Shown here: piece by piece, positions 18,507 to 27,012 of the stretch
How the letters are laid out: the number at the start of each line of letters is the position of its first letter
How positions within the stretch are numbered: position 1 is the stretch's first letter
Source of the DNA: Novosphingobium mathurense
GTDB lineage: Bacteria; Pseudomonadota; Alphaproteobacteria; Sphingomonadales; Sphingomonadaceae
Length of the DNA stretch: 64,000 bases
Assembly: GCF_900168325.1 (NCBI RefSeq)
Contig: NZ_FVZE01000001.1
Coordinates: forward strand, 1,178,001-1,242,000
Direction: 5' to 3'
Notes under the pieces: generated by a model
Told to the model about the DNA's origin: nothing
The model's database searches: none
The model's input: only the letters and a program-made list of their open reading frames with translations
Position numbers and translations under genes: made by a program

Positions 18507-20044
18507 CCTTTCAAACTCCTCATCTTCAATTTCTGCATCAATCGAATCCGCATGAGTTGCCCCTTGCGACGGAACAGCCCACGGCGCTCGATCGGCTCGA
18601 ACATTTCATCCGGACGTTCCGGATCGAGAAAAGCGCTCTCGCCAATCGCTCTTTCAGCATCCGACAAATGTTTCAAGGCCAAGGGCGCCAGATGTTTGCC
18701 CAAGGGCGCGAAGGCATCGATCATCGCCGACATGAAGCCATGCCGCTTCAATTCGGCAGCCACGATGTCTTCCTCGATACCGCAGTGCTCGGCCAGCAGC
18801 CGGATCCGCAGACGCTCGATCGCCGGTCCGACATGGGCATTGGCCGGCCTGCCGGCATCGATGAAGACGTCGCATTCGCTGTCGAGCCCCATCGAACGGT
18901 TGTTCATGTTCGCCGATCCGACACGGATGATCTCATCGTCGACGATCATCAGCTTGGCATGGACGTAGATCGGCGTCCCGTCGGCAGCCAGGGGTGTGTA
19001 GATGTGGAACCGGCCGGCATGATCGGCCTGGTTGAGCGTCTCCACCAGTTCGACCCGCGCGGTGTCCATCGCGAACTGTTCGAGCCACCCGTCCGCCGTG
19101 CGCGGATTGATCACGACGAACTCGGGCGGATCGTCTTCCATCAACCGTTCGCAGATGACTTCGGCTATCGCCCTCGACGCGAAGTACTGTGTCTCGACAT
19201 AGACGAAGCGCCTGGCCCGCCGGATCTGCTCGATGAACAGCTCCTCGATCTCGGCGATTTGCGAACACTCACCCCATTTCGCGCGCGTGCGCGCTATGCC
19301 GATCTCCACGTTCTCGAACTCAGCGTCGAGGTTGTCCGGCCAGGGCGATTCATCCTGCGGCGCGCAAGGACGTATGGGCTTGCCGCCCGCCGCCTCCCAG
19401 CGGTCTCGCCCCAGTTCACCCAGTGCGTGCGCGATCTCCCCTTCCATGATCATCGTCACGTCATGCCAGGGATCGTAAAGTCTTCCTGTCGGCCGGCGCC
19501 GACGGATATCCCGGGGCCGATGCTCGGGCGTGTCCCATCGGTCGGAAGTCATGTCTATTCCCCCGCAGACAGCAAGAACATCGTCGATCACCACGATCTT
19601 CTGGTGATGGCTGCAGCCGATGGGATGGGCGGAATCGAACTTGAAATCGATGCGCTTGTGCACTGCCCAGCGCAGCAGATCGATCAGCATCGTCCCGCGA
19701 AACAGCGAACGGATGAGAGAGAAGTTCCACTTCAGCAGCAGGATCTCGAGGGTATCCGTGCGCCGTACCAGCCACAGAATGAAAGACCCGAGCCGCGCGG
19801 GGAAGCGTATCTTGCGGCCGCGCTGCCACCAGCGGCGACCGGATGACAGCAGGATGCGCGAATCGAAATCCCAGCCGATCAGGAAAATGCGCTGGCGTGC
19901 ATCGACCATGGCTTCGCGGATGACGTCGAAATAATCGGCGGCATCGATAACCAGATGGGCGCGTTTGGCCATGGCGAAACGCCAGACGGAAGGCCCCTCG
20001 CCCTCGGCATCTTGTACCGCCTTGCCTCCCTGTTCGTTCATCAT
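18503..20044 (-). CDS. Phospholipase D-like protein (cardiolipin synthase superfamily)
   Basis: 513 aa with two complete HKD motifs: HHQKIVVIDD in the first half and HAKLMIVDDEIIRVGSAN in the second, so one chain can form the full active site. Members act as phospholipases D or as phosphatidyl transferases such as cardiolipin synthase. The usual N-terminal membrane helices of Cls are not obvious, so a soluble or peripheral enzyme is more likely. Start could be the ATG at 20044 or the next one at 20041, which has slightly better spacing from an AAGG. Overlap with folE by 4 nt. Confidence 0.85.
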   Translation of the reverse strand: MMNEQGGKAVQDAEGEGPSVWRFAMAKRAHLVIDAADYFDVIREAMVDARQRIFLIGWDFDSRILLSSGRRWWQRGRKIRFPARLGSFILWLVRRTDTLEILLLKWNFSLIRSLFRGTMLIDLLRWAVHKRIDFKFDSAHPIGCSHHQKIVVIDDVLAVCGGIDMTSDRWDTPEHRPRDIRRRRPTGRLYDPWHDVTMIMEGEIAHALGELGRDRWEAAGGKPIRPCAPQDESPWPDNLDAEFENVEIGIARTRAKWGECSQIAEIEELFIEQIRRARRFVYVETQYFASRAIAEVICERLMEDDPPEFVVINPRTADGWLEQFAMDTARVELVETLNQADHAGRFHIYTPLAADGTPIYVHAKLMIVDDEIIRVGSANMNNRSMGLDSECDVFIDAGRPANAHVGPAIERLRIRLLAEHCGIEEDIVAAELKRHGFMSAMIDAFAPLGKHLAPLALKHLSDAERAIGESAFLDPERPDEMFEPIERRGLFRRKGQLMRIRLMQKLKMRSLKG

Positions 20045-20536
20045 CCGCCTTGCTGGATTACCCTGCTCCGACGATCAAGTCCCCAGATGTCCGCTAGTTC
20101 CCCCGCCACGGATACAATGCAGCGGCTCCCTGGACCGTCCAAGGCGCAAATTGCGACGAGGGGCGCCGATTCGGCCATCAGGTCCGGCTAGCAGTCTACG
20201 GCAGGAAATCGCCGCATCTTCACGAAGCGGGCATCGCGAATCGCCCGCGGATCGTCGAGAATTTCTCTCCGCATGGCGGATTCCGGCTGATTTTTGTCAG
20301 AGAATGGCACTTTCTGCGGTTGATCTCATTTCATTCAGCCGCCATTCGTCTTGGCGCGTGTAACTATTGCACCATCGCAGTTCGTTTCGTTGAGCGATCA
20401 TTTCGCCAGAAACGGACCCCTGGCCCTTCGGGTCGGGTCAGTCGTCCGGCAACTTTCCGGACCCCTTTCGCGCTCCCGCATGACCGGGAGCCGGCATTGG
20501 GATCGCATGACGGTCCTGCACGAGAAGGAGTAACAC
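20045..20536. other. 492-bp intergenic region with structured leader
   Basis: This separates the divergent PLD and two-repeat genes. No convincing coding frame is seen. Its last ~120 bp would be the leader of the downstream gene and contain three consecutive inverted repeats: GACCC/GGGTC (about 20415-20439), GTCCGG/CCGGAC (20444-20462) and GCTCCCG/CGGGAGC (20472-20491). A good GAAGGAG ribosome site follows at about 20523. Confidence 0.5.
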
Positions 20537-21139
20537 ATGAAGAATTCGCTCATCGCCGCCGCGATTGCTGCAGCGAGCCTGGCTCCCGTCGCCGCGGTGG
20601 CGCAGGACGCAGCCGCTACTGCCGTCGCCCCGACGGTGGGAGCCAAGGTTTTCGGCCCCGAAGGCAATGAAGTTGGCACCGTTGAAGCCGTCCAGGGCGA
20701 CGTGATCACGGTTTCGACCGGTACGGCTCGCGCCGGTCTTCCGACCAGCGCCTTTGCGATGCGCGCAAAGGGCCTGACCATCGGCATGACGAAAGCTCAG
20801 CTCGAAGCCGCCGTTAACGGCGCTGCCGCCCAGTCGACCGAAGCCAAGGACGCCGCGCTTGTCGTCGACGCTCCGATCAAGAGCAGCGACGGCGTCGTGC
20901 TCGGCACTGTCACCAAGGTCGAGGGTGACGACGTAACCCTGACCCTCAGCGATGGCGCCGCTGTCGCCCTCAAGAAGGCCTCGATCGGCCTGACCGCTGA
21001 CAGCTCGCTTGCCCTCGGCATGACCGCGGCTGACTTTGCCGCCGCCACGCAGTCGGCAGCCGGCACGGCGCAGGCCAGTGCCGATGCCGCTGCCCCGGCA
21101 GGCGCGCAGGCCGAGAACGCCTCCACCGAAAGCGAGTAA
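20537..21139 (+). CDS. Exported protein with two tandem ~60-residue repeats
   Basis: 200 aa, strongly expressed-looking (GAAGGAG ribosome site, strong terminator). Residues 1-22 form a signal peptide ending in AVAQDA. The mature protein has two related modules at ~33-92 and ~109-170, each with the order G-x-V-x-G-T-V-x-x-V-x-G-D, a short beta stretch, then LTxGMTxAxxxAA. The tail is Ala/Glu-rich and disordered. The beta-rich module resembles PRC-barrel-like folds, but I do not recognise the family. A periplasmic or envelope-associated role is inferred from the signal peptide only. Confidence 0.75.
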   Translation: MKNSLIAAAIAAASLAPVAAVAQDAAATAVAPTVGAKVFGPEGNEVGTVEAVQGDVITVSTGTARAGLPTSAFAMRAKGLTIGMTKAQLEAAVNGAAAQSTEAKDAALVVDAPIKSSDGVVLGTVTKVEGDDVTLTLSDGAAVALKKASIGLTADSSLALGMTAADFAAATQSAAGTAQASADAAAPAGAQAENASTESE

Positions 21140-21189
21140 TCGCTCCGGGCTTGCGGCAGGCACGAATTAGCCTGCCTCGGCACATGCAG

Positions 21190-21230
21190 CAGGGCCGGGA
21201 CGACGATGGCGCTCCCGGCCCTGTTCTTAT
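21190..21230 (+). terminator. Rho-independent terminator after the two-repeat protein gene
   Basis: Perfect 11-bp stem CAGGGCCGGGA / TCCCGGCCCTG with a 12-base loop followed by TTCTTAT. A smaller GGCAGGC/GCCTGCC hairpin (21155-21176) lies between it and the stop codon. Confidence 0.8.
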
Positions 21231-21358
21231 GTCCGCCCCATTTCGTGCAGGGACAAGATTTCCGGGGAAAATCCTTGCGGTCGACCTGTGTGTTAGCCCA
21301 ATAGGGTCCGCGAATCCCGCCGTGTAGTACCCACGCGGCATTTTCCAGATCCAACACA

Positions 21359-22705
21359 GTGAGCTGCGGCGCCTTGTCTCCTCAGGAGCATTTCAAACAC
21401 TTCGCAAAAGCCGTTCCCGGCTTTGACACCTCCTTCGACCTTGCCCGCCGCCGAGCGGCCACTGCCATCGGTGCCATTTCCCTGGGCCTTCTGGCAATCG
21501 TCTTCGCCTGGAGCGGCGACAAAGCGCAGCAGATCTTCCTCTCGATCACGCGCAGCTACCCCTATCTGCCGCTGATCCTGACCCCCAGCGTCTTTGCCGG
21601 CGTCGTCTGGATCACCAACACCTGGGCGCCTGCCGCCAAGGGTTCGGGCATCCCGCAGGTCATTGCCGCCGGCAAGGATCTCGATCTCGCCTACTCCAAG
21701 CTGCTTTCGCTGCCGACCGCGATGGCCAAACTGGTCCTGACAGTCGTCATGCTGCTGGTCGGCGGATCGGTCGGTCGCGAAGGACCGACGGTGCAGGTCA
21801 GCGCCGCAATCATGATCACCTGCCACAAGATCCTGCGCGTACCGATGACCGCTGGAGTCCTGATTGCCGGGGGCGCCGCAGGCGTCGCCGCCGCGTTCAA
21901 CACGCCGCTGGCCGGGGTCGCGTTCGCGATCGAGGAACTCGCCTCGGCCTTCGAGCAGCGCGTTGCCGTGCTGGTGATGGCCGCAGTCGTCGCCTCGGGC
22001 CTTGTCAGCCTCGGGATCGCCGGGGACTACATCTACTTCGGCGTCATGCGCGAGACGCTGCCGGTCAGTTCGGTCATCCTCGCCGCGCCGGTCGCAGGCA
22101 TTCTCGGCGGTGCGCTCGGCGGCCTGTTCTCCCGCTGCCTGCTCGCGTTTGCCCGCAGCGGCCATGCCTGGTTCGTCGCAGTGCGCAAGCGCCCGGTGCT
22201 TGCAGCATTCGTCTGCGGACTGATCGTTGCGATCGCCGGCTGGCTCACCGGCGGGTCAACCTGGGGCACCGGTTACGAGACCACCAAGCAGCTCGTCGAA
22301 GGCCAGGGCGATTCCTCGATCTGGTTCGGCCCCGCCAAGTTTCTCGTCACCACCGCGACGGCCGTTTCGGGTGCACCGGGGGGCATCTTCGCCCCTTCAC
22401 TTTCCGTCGGCGCAGGCTTCGGCCAGTTGCTCTCGTTCCTGTTCCCGGACGACCCGATGGCGGCCATCGTGCTGCTTGGCATGACCGGCTACTTTGTAGG
22501 CGTCGTGCGCGCGCCGCTGACCGCGGTCATCATTCTCATGGAAACGACGGCCAGCCGCGGCATGATCCTGCCCCTGTTCATGACAGCGATCATCGCCGAC
22601 GCAGTCAGTAAGCTGGTGTGCCGGGAGAAGCTTTACCACGGCCTGTCGAAGGGCTTCGTGGTCCAGCGCAGCGACCAGGGCGATTCCACAGCCAAGCAGG
22701 CCTGA
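21359..22705 (+). CDS. CLC-family chloride channel / Cl-/H+ antiporter
   Basis: 448 aa, full-length CLC membrane core without C-terminal CBS domains. The three chloride-pathway signatures are present: KGSGIPQV, GREGP (with the gating glutamate) and GGIFAPSL. FAIEEL carries the acidic pair that in E. coli ClcA is the internal proton site, so an antiporter rather than a pure channel is likely. Start is the GTG at 21359; no ATG is available in the first part, and a TTG at 21374 is an alternative. It probably helps in acid resistance or charge balance. Confidence 0.9.
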   Translation: MSCGALSPQEHFKHFAKAVPGFDTSFDLARRRAATAIGAISLGLLAIVFAWSGDKAQQIFLSITRSYPYLPLILTPSVFAGVVWITNTWAPAAKGSGIPQVIAAGKDLDLAYSKLLSLPTAMAKLVLTVVMLLVGGSVGREGPTVQVSAAIMITCHKILRVPMTAGVLIAGGAAGVAAAFNTPLAGVAFAIEELASAFEQRVAVLVMAAVVASGLVSLGIAGDYIYFGVMRETLPVSSVILAAPVAGILGGALGGLFSRCLLAFARSGHAWFVAVRKRPVLAAFVCGLIVAIAGWLTGGSTWGTGYETTKQLVEGQGDSSIWFGPAKFLVTTATAVSGAPGGIFAPSLSVGAGFGQLLSFLFPDDPMAAIVLLGMTGYFVGVVRAPLTAVIILMETTASRGMILPLFMTAIIADAVSKLVCREKLYHGLSKGFVVQRSDQGDSTAKQA

Positions 22706-22931
22706 CAGGGCCGCTCAGGACAATTATCGAACAAAGATACGCACAATGCGCTGCCGTTGCCCCTTCTAACCATCGATCCGTCCTCACCCCGCAGGTGCGG
22801 CCTGTCATTTCGAAAGCACGGAAACCGACCGTAGGAGGCAAAATTACGCGCCCGCATCCGGTTTGGAAGCCACCACCTAAAATGCACGGCAAGGCATTAC
22901 GGGTTTTGGATTAGGTCGGCGTCTTAGCGGT

Positions 22932-24083
22932 ATGCGGATTGCCATTCCTATCCATAGCTTCGAACCCGGAGGGGTTGAGCGCGTCGCGCTGCGTCTTGCT
23001 GAATATTGGCAAGATTCTGGCCATGATCCTGTCATCGTCCTTGGCCGAAGCCGCGGAGCCTGTATCGGCCCCGCCCCTGACCTTGACTATCGTTTCACGA
23101 GAGAACCCTTTCCGACCGACCGATGGGAGACCATCTGGATGATCTGGTCGTTCTTTCGGTTCCTTCGGAAGGAACAGGTCGACGCCATCTTCTGTCCGGG
23201 CAATACCTACACCGTCGTATGCGTTGCCGTGAAGCTTCTCCTCGGGGACCGATGTCCTCCCGTTCTGGTCAAGATCAGCAACGATCTGAAGCGCAGTGAC
23301 CTGCCGACATTCGTTCGACCGTTTTATCGATGGTGGCTTAGAGCACAAGGAGCCGTCCTGGAGCGCTTCGTTGCCATTGCACACCCAATGCGGGCCGAAA
23401 TAGAACGCGAACTGGCTCTCCCGAAACACAGCGTCAGCGTCATTCCGGACCCGGCGCTTTCCGAAACCGAACTGCATGAGCTTTTCGGTTCGGGATTGGC
23501 CAGGCATTCGCAGGTCGGTTGCCGCTTCCTTACGATCGGCCGGCTTGCTTCGCAGAAAAACCAGATACTGCTTCTGGAGGCCTTTGCGCGCCACGCCTGG
23601 CCCGACGACACGCTCGTCATTGCTGGCGATGGCCCCGAACGCGACAGACTGGTCGAACGTGCAAGTGCGTTGGGACTGCAGTCGCGAGTCCGGTTTGTCG
23701 GTCACGTGGACAACGTTCTTTCCCTTTATGCAAAAGCGGACGTCTTCGTGCTCTCGTCCCATTATGAAGGAGCACCCGCAGTTATTCTGGAGGCCTTGGC
23801 CGCGGGCCTGCCGATCGCTGCAACGAACTGCTGCGTCAGCATGGAGTGGCTGACCGGATATGGCCAGTTTGGCGTGGTGGTTCCCCCCGGCGATCCCGAT
23901 GCTTTGGGCCTTGCGATGAACGCGGCCAGGCATCTGCGACCGGATCAGCCGGCCATGCAGCGCCTTGCCGCAAGCTTCACATTGGAAAGCTCCGGGCAGC
24001 TCTATCTGTCAGCCTTCGCGGCCCTGGTCGGCAATGCCAATCGTCGGCATCGGGAGAATTCGCCCAATAGTGTGCGGGTTTAA
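22932..24083 (+). CDS. Glycosyltransferase, GT4 family
   Basis: 383 aa GT-B fold retaining glycosyltransferase. The N-terminal domain starts with IPIHSFEPGGVERVALRLA (the glycine-rich acceptor loop), and the C-terminal donor domain shows FLTIGRLASQKNQ, VIAGDGPERDRL and the EX7E region SSHYEGAPAVILEALAAG. No signal peptide; cytoplasmic face. It opens a block with a membrane protein, a DUF2141 protein and a second GT4 enzyme, suggesting glycosylation of a lipid or polysaccharide, but the sugar is unknown. DNA here looks less GC-rich than the flanks. Confidence 0.87.
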   Translation: MRIAIPIHSFEPGGVERVALRLAEYWQDSGHDPVIVLGRSRGACIGPAPDLDYRFTREPFPTDRWETIWMIWSFFRFLRKEQVDAIFCPGNTYTVVCVAVKLLLGDRCPPVLVKISNDLKRSDLPTFVRPFYRWWLRAQGAVLERFVAIAHPMRAEIERELALPKHSVSVIPDPALSETELHELFGSGLARHSQVGCRFLTIGRLASQKNQILLLEAFARHAWPDDTLVIAGDGPERDRLVERASALGLQSRVRFVGHVDNVLSLYAKADVFVLSSHYEGAPAVILEALAAGLPIAATNCCVSMEWLTGYGQFGVVVPPGDPDALGLAMNAARHLRPDQPAMQRLAASFTLESSGQLYLSAFAALVGNANRRHRENSPNSVRV

Positions 24084-24130
24084 AATGAGGGCGGAGTCTA
24101 GCGGGCCTCAATAACGATCAAGGCCAAGGA

Positions 24131-25069
24131 ATGCCCGATCAAACCCTAGCGCTTGCGCCGAGTGGAACGTTCACGTTCGAACCACAGGATCGTAAGACGA
24201 GACCGGCTTCTGGCAGCGTTTTCGGGACGCTCCTCTCGCTGGTCGTCGCCGGCGCAGCAATCTACCAAGTGAGCGACCTCGATTTTGCGAAGATCCTTGC
24301 GCTTGTGCCAACTTCGCCGACCTTCTGGGGCCTGTTTGTCATCAGCTATCTGATCGGACCGGCAAGCGACTGGTTCATTTTTCACCGTCTTTGGGCGATT
24401 GGAGCCGGCGCCTTCGGCGCATTGATCCGCAAGCTCATCTACAACGAACTGCTGGTCGGCTACATCGGCGAGGTCTATTTCTACGGTTGGGCCCGCAAGA
24501 ATCTGAAATTCGTGACCACTCCGTTCGGAGCCGTCAAGGACGTGGCCGTGCTTTCGGCTGTTGCAGGCAATGTAACGACTCTCTTCTTCCTGGCTGTGGC
24601 GTTCCCTTTCGTGAGGCTGCTGCCACTCCATGACCATCTGACAGCAATTGCTTGTTCGCTCGCGTTCGTCATCGGGATTTCGCTGGCTGTCATGCTGCTG
24701 CGCCGTTCCCTTTTCTCGCTCGAGAAAACGGAACTCAAGATGATCTTCGCAGTCCATATCTTGCGAATTCTTGCAACGACCGTGACTTCAGCTGCCTTGT
24801 GGCACCTGGTGTTGCCGGATGTTGCCCTTGGCTGGTGGCTCATTCTGGTGACCATCCGCCTTTTGATCTCTCGACTGCCCTTCGTGCCGAACAAGGATGT
24901 CGTATTCGCCGGAATAGCCGTGCTCGCACTCGGCGGCGAAGTCGAAATATCGGCACTGATGGCGCTCATGGCGGGACTGATCCTCTCGGCTCATGTGGTT
25001 GTCGGCCTCAGCTTCGCGTTGGCAGACCTGCTTTCAAAAGGGAGAAGCAATGAAGCGCCTGCTTTTTAG
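24131..25069 (+). CDS. Polytopic inner-membrane protein, possibly LPG-synthase-TM/flippase-like
   Basis: 312 aa with about seven to eight hydrophobic segments. A loop reads YNELLVGYIGEVYFYGWARK: the G-x-x-G-E with following basic residues recalls the transmembrane domain of lysylphosphatidylglycerol synthases and related UPF0104-like flippases, but this is a weak match. The first ~35 residues are polar and cytoplasmic. It sits 47 nt after a GT4 gene and overlaps the DUF2141 gene by 20 nt, so it is part of the same unit. A role in moving a glycolipid across the membrane is a guess from context. Confidence 0.7.
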   Translation: MPDQTLALAPSGTFTFEPQDRKTRPASGSVFGTLLSLVVAGAAIYQVSDLDFAKILALVPTSPTFWGLFVISYLIGPASDWFIFHRLWAIGAGAFGALIRKLIYNELLVGYIGEVYFYGWARKNLKFVTTPFGAVKDVAVLSAVAGNVTTLFFLAVAFPFVRLLPLHDHLTAIACSLAFVIGISLAVMLLRRSLFSLEKTELKMIFAVHILRILATTVTSAALWHLVLPDVALGWWLILVTIRLLISRLPFVPNKDVVFAGIAVLALGGEVEISALMALMAGLILSAHVVVGLSFALADLLSKGRSNEAPAF

Positions 25070-25568
25070 TCTTGCGGCCAGTCCCCTGCTGGTTGCCGCT
25101 ACCATCCCATCCACCCCTGACCTTGGAACGGCGGAAGGCAGATGCCGTGCCAATGAGCTCGGGCCCTCGTTTCTGGTCGATGTCACCGGGCTCAAGGACC
25201 GCAAAGGCAAACTCAAGCTTGAAGTCTATCCGGCTAATCGCGTGGACTTCCTGGAAGACGACAATATCCTGATTTCGGCGGGCAAGACCTTTCGCAGGGT
25301 TGAAGCGTCTGTCCCTGCTTCGGGCGCGGTCCAACTCTGTGTGCGGGTACCCTCGCCAGGACGCTACGCGGTAAGTCTGCTGCACGACCGGGACGGCAAC
25401 CGAAAGTTCAACTGGCGCGTCGATGGCATCGGATTTGCAGGCAACCCCAAGCTTGGATGGAGCAAACCTGACGCTACCGCAGCAAGCTCGGTAGCCCTCT
25501 CGGGCCCGACGCCGGTCGAGATTGTCATGAATTATCGGCGCGGCCTCGGCATGCGCCCCATCCGATAA
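25050..25568 (+). CDS. Exported DUF2141-family protein
   Basis: 172 aa. Residues 1-18 are a signal peptide (MKRLLFSLAASPLLVAAT). The DUF2141 hallmark, a D-x-N/D-G-N-x-K rich loop followed by G-x-x-x-N, appears as HDRDGNRKFNWRVDG and then GFAGNPKLGW. The family is a periplasmic or outer-membrane beta-sandwich of unknown function. ATG at 25050 is chosen for its GGGAGAAG ribosome site, inside the end of the previous gene. Found here between two glycosyltransferases. Confidence 0.82.
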   Translation: MKRLLFSLAASPLLVAATIPSTPDLGTAEGRCRANELGPSFLVDVTGLKDRKGKLKLEVYPANRVDFLEDDNILISAGKTFRRVEASVPASGAVQLCVRVPSPGRYAVSLLHDRDGNRKFNWRVDGIGFAGNPKLGWSKPDATAASSVALSGPTPVEIVMNYRRGLGMRPIR

Positions 25569-25581
25569 TGGGAAACCGCCG

Positions 25582-26742
25582 ATGAAAATCGTCGATGTCT
25601 GCGCTTTCTATTCTCCCAGAGGCGGTGGCGTAAAAACCTATGTCGCCCAGAAGCTGGCGATCGCCGAACGCATGGGGCATGATATTACCATTCTCGCACC
25701 TGGCGACGACAATGCGATTGTCGAGTTCAACTCGTGCGCCCGCATCCAGACGATCGCCTCGCCACGCTTCCCGCTTGACCGGAAATACTGGTATTTCAAC
25801 GATGAACCGGCGCTCCATGCCGCGCTCGACATCTTGGCCCCGGATTTCGTCGAGGCGTCCTCACCGTGGCGCAGCCCGCTCATGGTGGCGAACTGGAGGC
25901 CGGAGACGCCCAAGGCGATTGTCATGCACGCCGATCCTCTGTCCGCCTATGCCTATCGGTGGTTGGAACCTCTTGTCACTCGCGAGACGATTGACCGCAA
26001 ATTCGTGAAATACTGGGCTCACTTGCGCCAGCTGGGACAGCGCTATGCCGCAGTCGTATGCGCCAGCGATGATCTGGCCTCGCGGTTGAAGGCAGGCGGC
26101 GTCGGCAATGTCGTAACAGTCCCGATGGGAGTCGAAGCGCACCGCTTTTCGGCGAGCAAACGCAATGAAGATCTGCGCGCAAGCCTGCTTGCCCAATGCG
26201 ACCTGGCCCCCGACGCGACATTGCTCATCGCGGCCGGCAGACTTGCGCCAGAAAAGCGCTTGCCGATGCTGGTAGAAGCGGTGACGATCGCAGGCAGGCA
26301 TCGCCCGATCGGTCTCGCAATCTTCGGCGAAGGACGAGAGGATACAAACATCCTGCGGTCGATCTGCCGAAATCCCCATATCCGGTTGTTTCGCCCGGAA
26401 TGCGACCGGGAAAGATTTGCCTGCATCCTTGCAAGCGCCGATGCTCTCCTGCACGGCTGCGAGGCCGAAACCTTCTGCATGACGGCAGCGGAGGCAAGCG
26501 CCAGCGGCATACCAGTGATCGTACCCAATCGTGGTGGCGCGGCTGACTTCGCCAGGGACAGGATGGGGCTGTCCTATCGCGCTGCCGATCGTGCGGACCT
26601 CGTTCGTGCCATCCTCGCCTTGCCCGACCGCTTTGCGACGCGCTCGAACGGCGGCACGGTGCAAGCAATGAACGATCATTTCGCCGCCCTGTTTGCAATC
26701 TATCGGGAATTGCACTTGAGCGAACTCTCACGCGCCGCTTGA
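25582..26742 (+). CDS. Glycosyltransferase, GT4 family (alpha-mannosyltransferase-like)
   Basis: 386 aa GT-B enzyme, beginning IVDVCAFYSPRGGGVKTYVA, with the acceptor-loop glycines. The donor domain has LIAAGRLAPEKRLPMLVEA, IFGEGRED and HGCEAETFCMTAAEASASG, which holds the EX7E catalytic region. Sequence style resembles alpha-1,6-mannosyltransferases acting on lipid-linked sugars, but donor choice is not certain. It starts 13 nt after the DUF2141 stop and is the last gene of this unit. The protein is a different subgroup from the GT4 at the start of the block, so it is not a recent duplicate. Confidence 0.87.
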   Translation: MKIVDVCAFYSPRGGGVKTYVAQKLAIAERMGHDITILAPGDDNAIVEFNSCARIQTIASPRFPLDRKYWYFNDEPALHAALDILAPDFVEASSPWRSPLMVANWRPETPKAIVMHADPLSAYAYRWLEPLVTRETIDRKFVKYWAHLRQLGQRYAAVVCASDDLASRLKAGGVGNVVTVPMGVEAHRFSASKRNEDLRASLLAQCDLAPDATLLIAAGRLAPEKRLPMLVEAVTIAGRHRPIGLAIFGEGREDTNILRSICRNPHIRLFRPECDRERFACILASADALLHGCEAETFCMTAAEASASGIPVIVPNRGGAADFARDRMGLSYRAADRADLVRAILALPDRFATRSNGGTVQAMNDHFAALFAIYRELHLSELSRAA

Positions 26743-27012
26743 GCGCGGCAATAGGGCGAAGGCTATGCCGGCTTTGATCCTCGGCAGGCAACCGCTTCGC
26801 GGCTAACTCGCTGGCGGTTGGTCTGGCCGGAGAATGTCTCCGGTCATGGCTTTGCCGATCCCTGGCCCAGGCGAATTCCCAAGAATGTCCGTCAGCCGGG
26901 TGCGTAGCCCATGGCGAATCCCGGCGCAGATCGGTACTGGCCTCATCCCTGCAATGGCTTCACGCGCAGACGGAATCAGGTCCCGAATAATCGCGGACGG
27001 TTCGCTTCATCA
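26743..27012. other. Intergenic region between convergent genes, no feature seen
   Basis: 270 bp between the second GT4 gene (plus) and the EEP hydrolase gene (minus). No coding frame of useful length, no clear terminator with a T run. A short CCGGAGA/TCTCCGG repeat (26829-26843) could form a small hairpin. Confidence 0.4.
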
